Source: JAFGED01 sp964551295
Lineage (GTDB): Bacteria > Chloroflexota > Anaerolineae > B4-G1
Assembly: GCA_964551295.1 (NCBI GenBank)
Contig: CAZKDJ010000031.1
Span: forward strand, 1-29,927
Length of the DNA stretch: 29,927 bases
Direction of reading: 5' to 3'
The notes under the pieces are model-generated. The model saw nothing but the letters and a program-made list of their open reading frames with translations, had not been told where the DNA came from and ran no database searches. Positions 29,035-29,927 of this stretch are shown here, one piece after another. The number at the start of each line of letters is the position of its first letter. Position 1 is the stretch's first letter. The position numbers and the translations under genes are program-made.

Positions 29035-29927
29035 TTACGTCGTGGGTGCCTTTGTCGACTTCTTTTTCTTGCTGCTCTTGGGTTTGGCTGCTGCTTTCTC
29101 CGGTGCTGTCGTTTCCTGTGACACCTCAGGTGTAGCGTCCTGTGTACTATTTTCCACGATCGGCAGCCGCACGGTGAAGGTGGAGCCCTTGCCGAGCTTG
29201 CTTTTGACCTTGATTGTGCCGCCGTGCATCTGCACCAGGTGGCGAGTGATGGCCAGTCCCAGGCCGGTGCCTTCCTGCTTGCGCGCGTTGGAGCCATCGA
29301 CCTGCTGGAACCGCTCAAAGATCTTGTTCAGGTATTCCTCGGCGATGCCGATGCCGGTGTCCTCGACCTCGAGGCAGATCCAGCCATCGTCTCTAAAAGC
29401 GCGCATAGTGATGTGGCCTTCGTCGGTGAACTTGACGGCGTTGGAGGCCAGGTTGTTGATCACCTGGTTGAGGCGCACCTGGTCACCATAAATCGTCGGC
29501 AGACCTTTCTCGACCTCGACTTTGAACTCGACCGGCTTTTCCTTGTTGACCAGCAGGCCCGTGACACTGGAGCTGGCGGCGTCGACCAGTACTTCGACCG
29601 GTACCTCCTCCTTGTTCAGCTCCAGCCGCCCGGCCTCGATCTTGGCCAGGTCGAGCACGTCGTTGATGATGTGCAGCAGGTGCTGGCCGTTATCGTAGAT
29701 GGCCTGCACGTCCTCGAGTGTCTCCGGGCTGAGGTCGGTGTCGAGCCCCATCAGCATGATCTCGGTGTAGCCGATGATCGAGTTGAGGGGTGTGCGCAGT
29801 TCGTGGCTCATGCTGGCCAGGAACTCGCTCTTGAGCCGATCGACCTCGCGCAGCTGTTCGGCGGTCCTTTGCACCTCTTCAAAGTAGCTGGCGTTCTGCA
29901 GCGCGGTGGCGATCTGCCCGGCCAGCG
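29035..29927 (-). CDS. histidine kinase with GAF domain (5' end outside the window)
   Basis: The frame is open to the window edge and its first residues (LAGQIATALQNASYFEEVQ) are the last helix of a GAF domain, so the N-terminus lies beyond 29927. The kinase core is complete: HisKA with FLASMSHELRTPLNSI (phospho-His near base 29804), N-box NQVINNLASNAVKFT, G1 EVEDTGIGIAEEYLNKIF and G2 GTGLGLAITRHLV. After the ATPase domain comes a tail of about 45 residues rich in Thr, Ala and Lys, ending in a KSSKKKKSTK stretch. That basic tail is unusual and could contact acidic partners or nucleic acid. No membrane span is visible in this part. It is first of a run with the receiver-cyclase, threonine synthase-receivers and two receivers, which are its likely targets. 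Confidence 0.95.
   Translation of the reverse strand, partial: LAGQIATALQNASYFEEVQRTAEQLREVDRLKSEFLASMSHELRTPLNSIIGYTEIMLMGLDTDLSPETLEDVQAIYDNGQHLLHIINDVLDLAKIEAGRLELNKEEVPVEVLVDAASSSVTGLLVNKEKPVEFKVEVEKGLPTIYGDQVRLNQVINNLASNAVKFTDEGHITMRAFRDDGWICLEVEDTGIGIAEEYLNKIFERFQQVDGSNARKQEGTGLGLAITRHLVQMHGGTIKVKSKLGKGSTFTVRLPIVENSTQDATPEVSQETTAPEKAAAKPKSSKKKKSTKAPTT

Noticed and set aside
28890..29318. Longer N-terminus for the receiver-cyclase
   Set aside because: The extension is an antiphase reading of the kinase 3' end and of an inverted-repeat element; the receiver fold starts right after the ATG at 28889.
1..29927. tRNA, rRNA, riboswitch or CRISPR genes
   Set aside because: No cloverleaf, rRNA-like, riboswitch-like or spacer-repeat pattern was recognised by eye in the intergenic regions; a covariance search was not possible.

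Overview
The window is about 30 kb of GC-rich bacterial DNA. The gene content is an mraZ-ftsZ pair, large GAF/PAS/Cache histidine kinases, many stand-alone receiver proteins, a caspase-like C25 protease, a eukaryote-type topoisomerase IB and many palindromic intergenic repeats. This best fits a member of the Chloroflexota (Anaerolineae-like). That placement is an inference from gene content, not from a marker gene.

Layout. Bases 1-2129 hold the only plus-strand genes, and both are broken: the 3' end of a nucleotide-sugar epimerase with a stop and a frameshift, and an NTP_transf_5-type nucleotidyltransferase cut by an in-frame TAG. A 624-base gene-poor stretch with two inverted-repeat elements follows. 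Every other gene lies on the minus strand, so transcription runs from high to low coordinates. From the right edge: a GAF histidine kinase (cut by the window end), a receiver-adenylate cyclase, a threonine synthase fused to two receiver domains, two single-domain receivers and a GNAT acetyltransferase. Then comes a MITE-like insertion touching the start codon of a large topoisomerase IB. Next are rpoN (sigma-54, with an unusual zinc ribbon) and an NtrC-type sigma-54 activator, 9 bases apart.

Central system. After a 384-base regulatory gap there is a consensus sigma-54 promoter (TGGCAC-N5-TTGC, bases 18369-18383). It would start transcription about 34 bases before a tightly packed set of genes: membrane histidine kinase, two-TM small protein, 1941-residue NACHT-like NTPase with about 41 TPRs, C25 (gingipain/caspase-like) protease, MraZ, FtsZ and an 84-residue protein. 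That small protein is a free-standing version of the protease's own C-terminal domain. A three-part cell-wall hydrolase follows (tandem C39-like units, one of them inactive, plus a clan-A glycosidase). Junctions are 6-41 bases, and two have the ribosome binding site overlapping the previous stop codon.

My reading is that the kinase, NtrC-type activator and sigma-54 form the control module of an inducible operon. Its products pair a STAND-type sensor and a caspase-like protease with a membrane protein and extra division/wall proteins. This resembles bacterial conflict or programmed-arrest systems (NTPase-TPR sensor, protease effector), but the sigma-54 control and the link to MraZ/FtsZ are not a combination I recognise. 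Gene identities are well supported by motifs. The system-level function is inferred.
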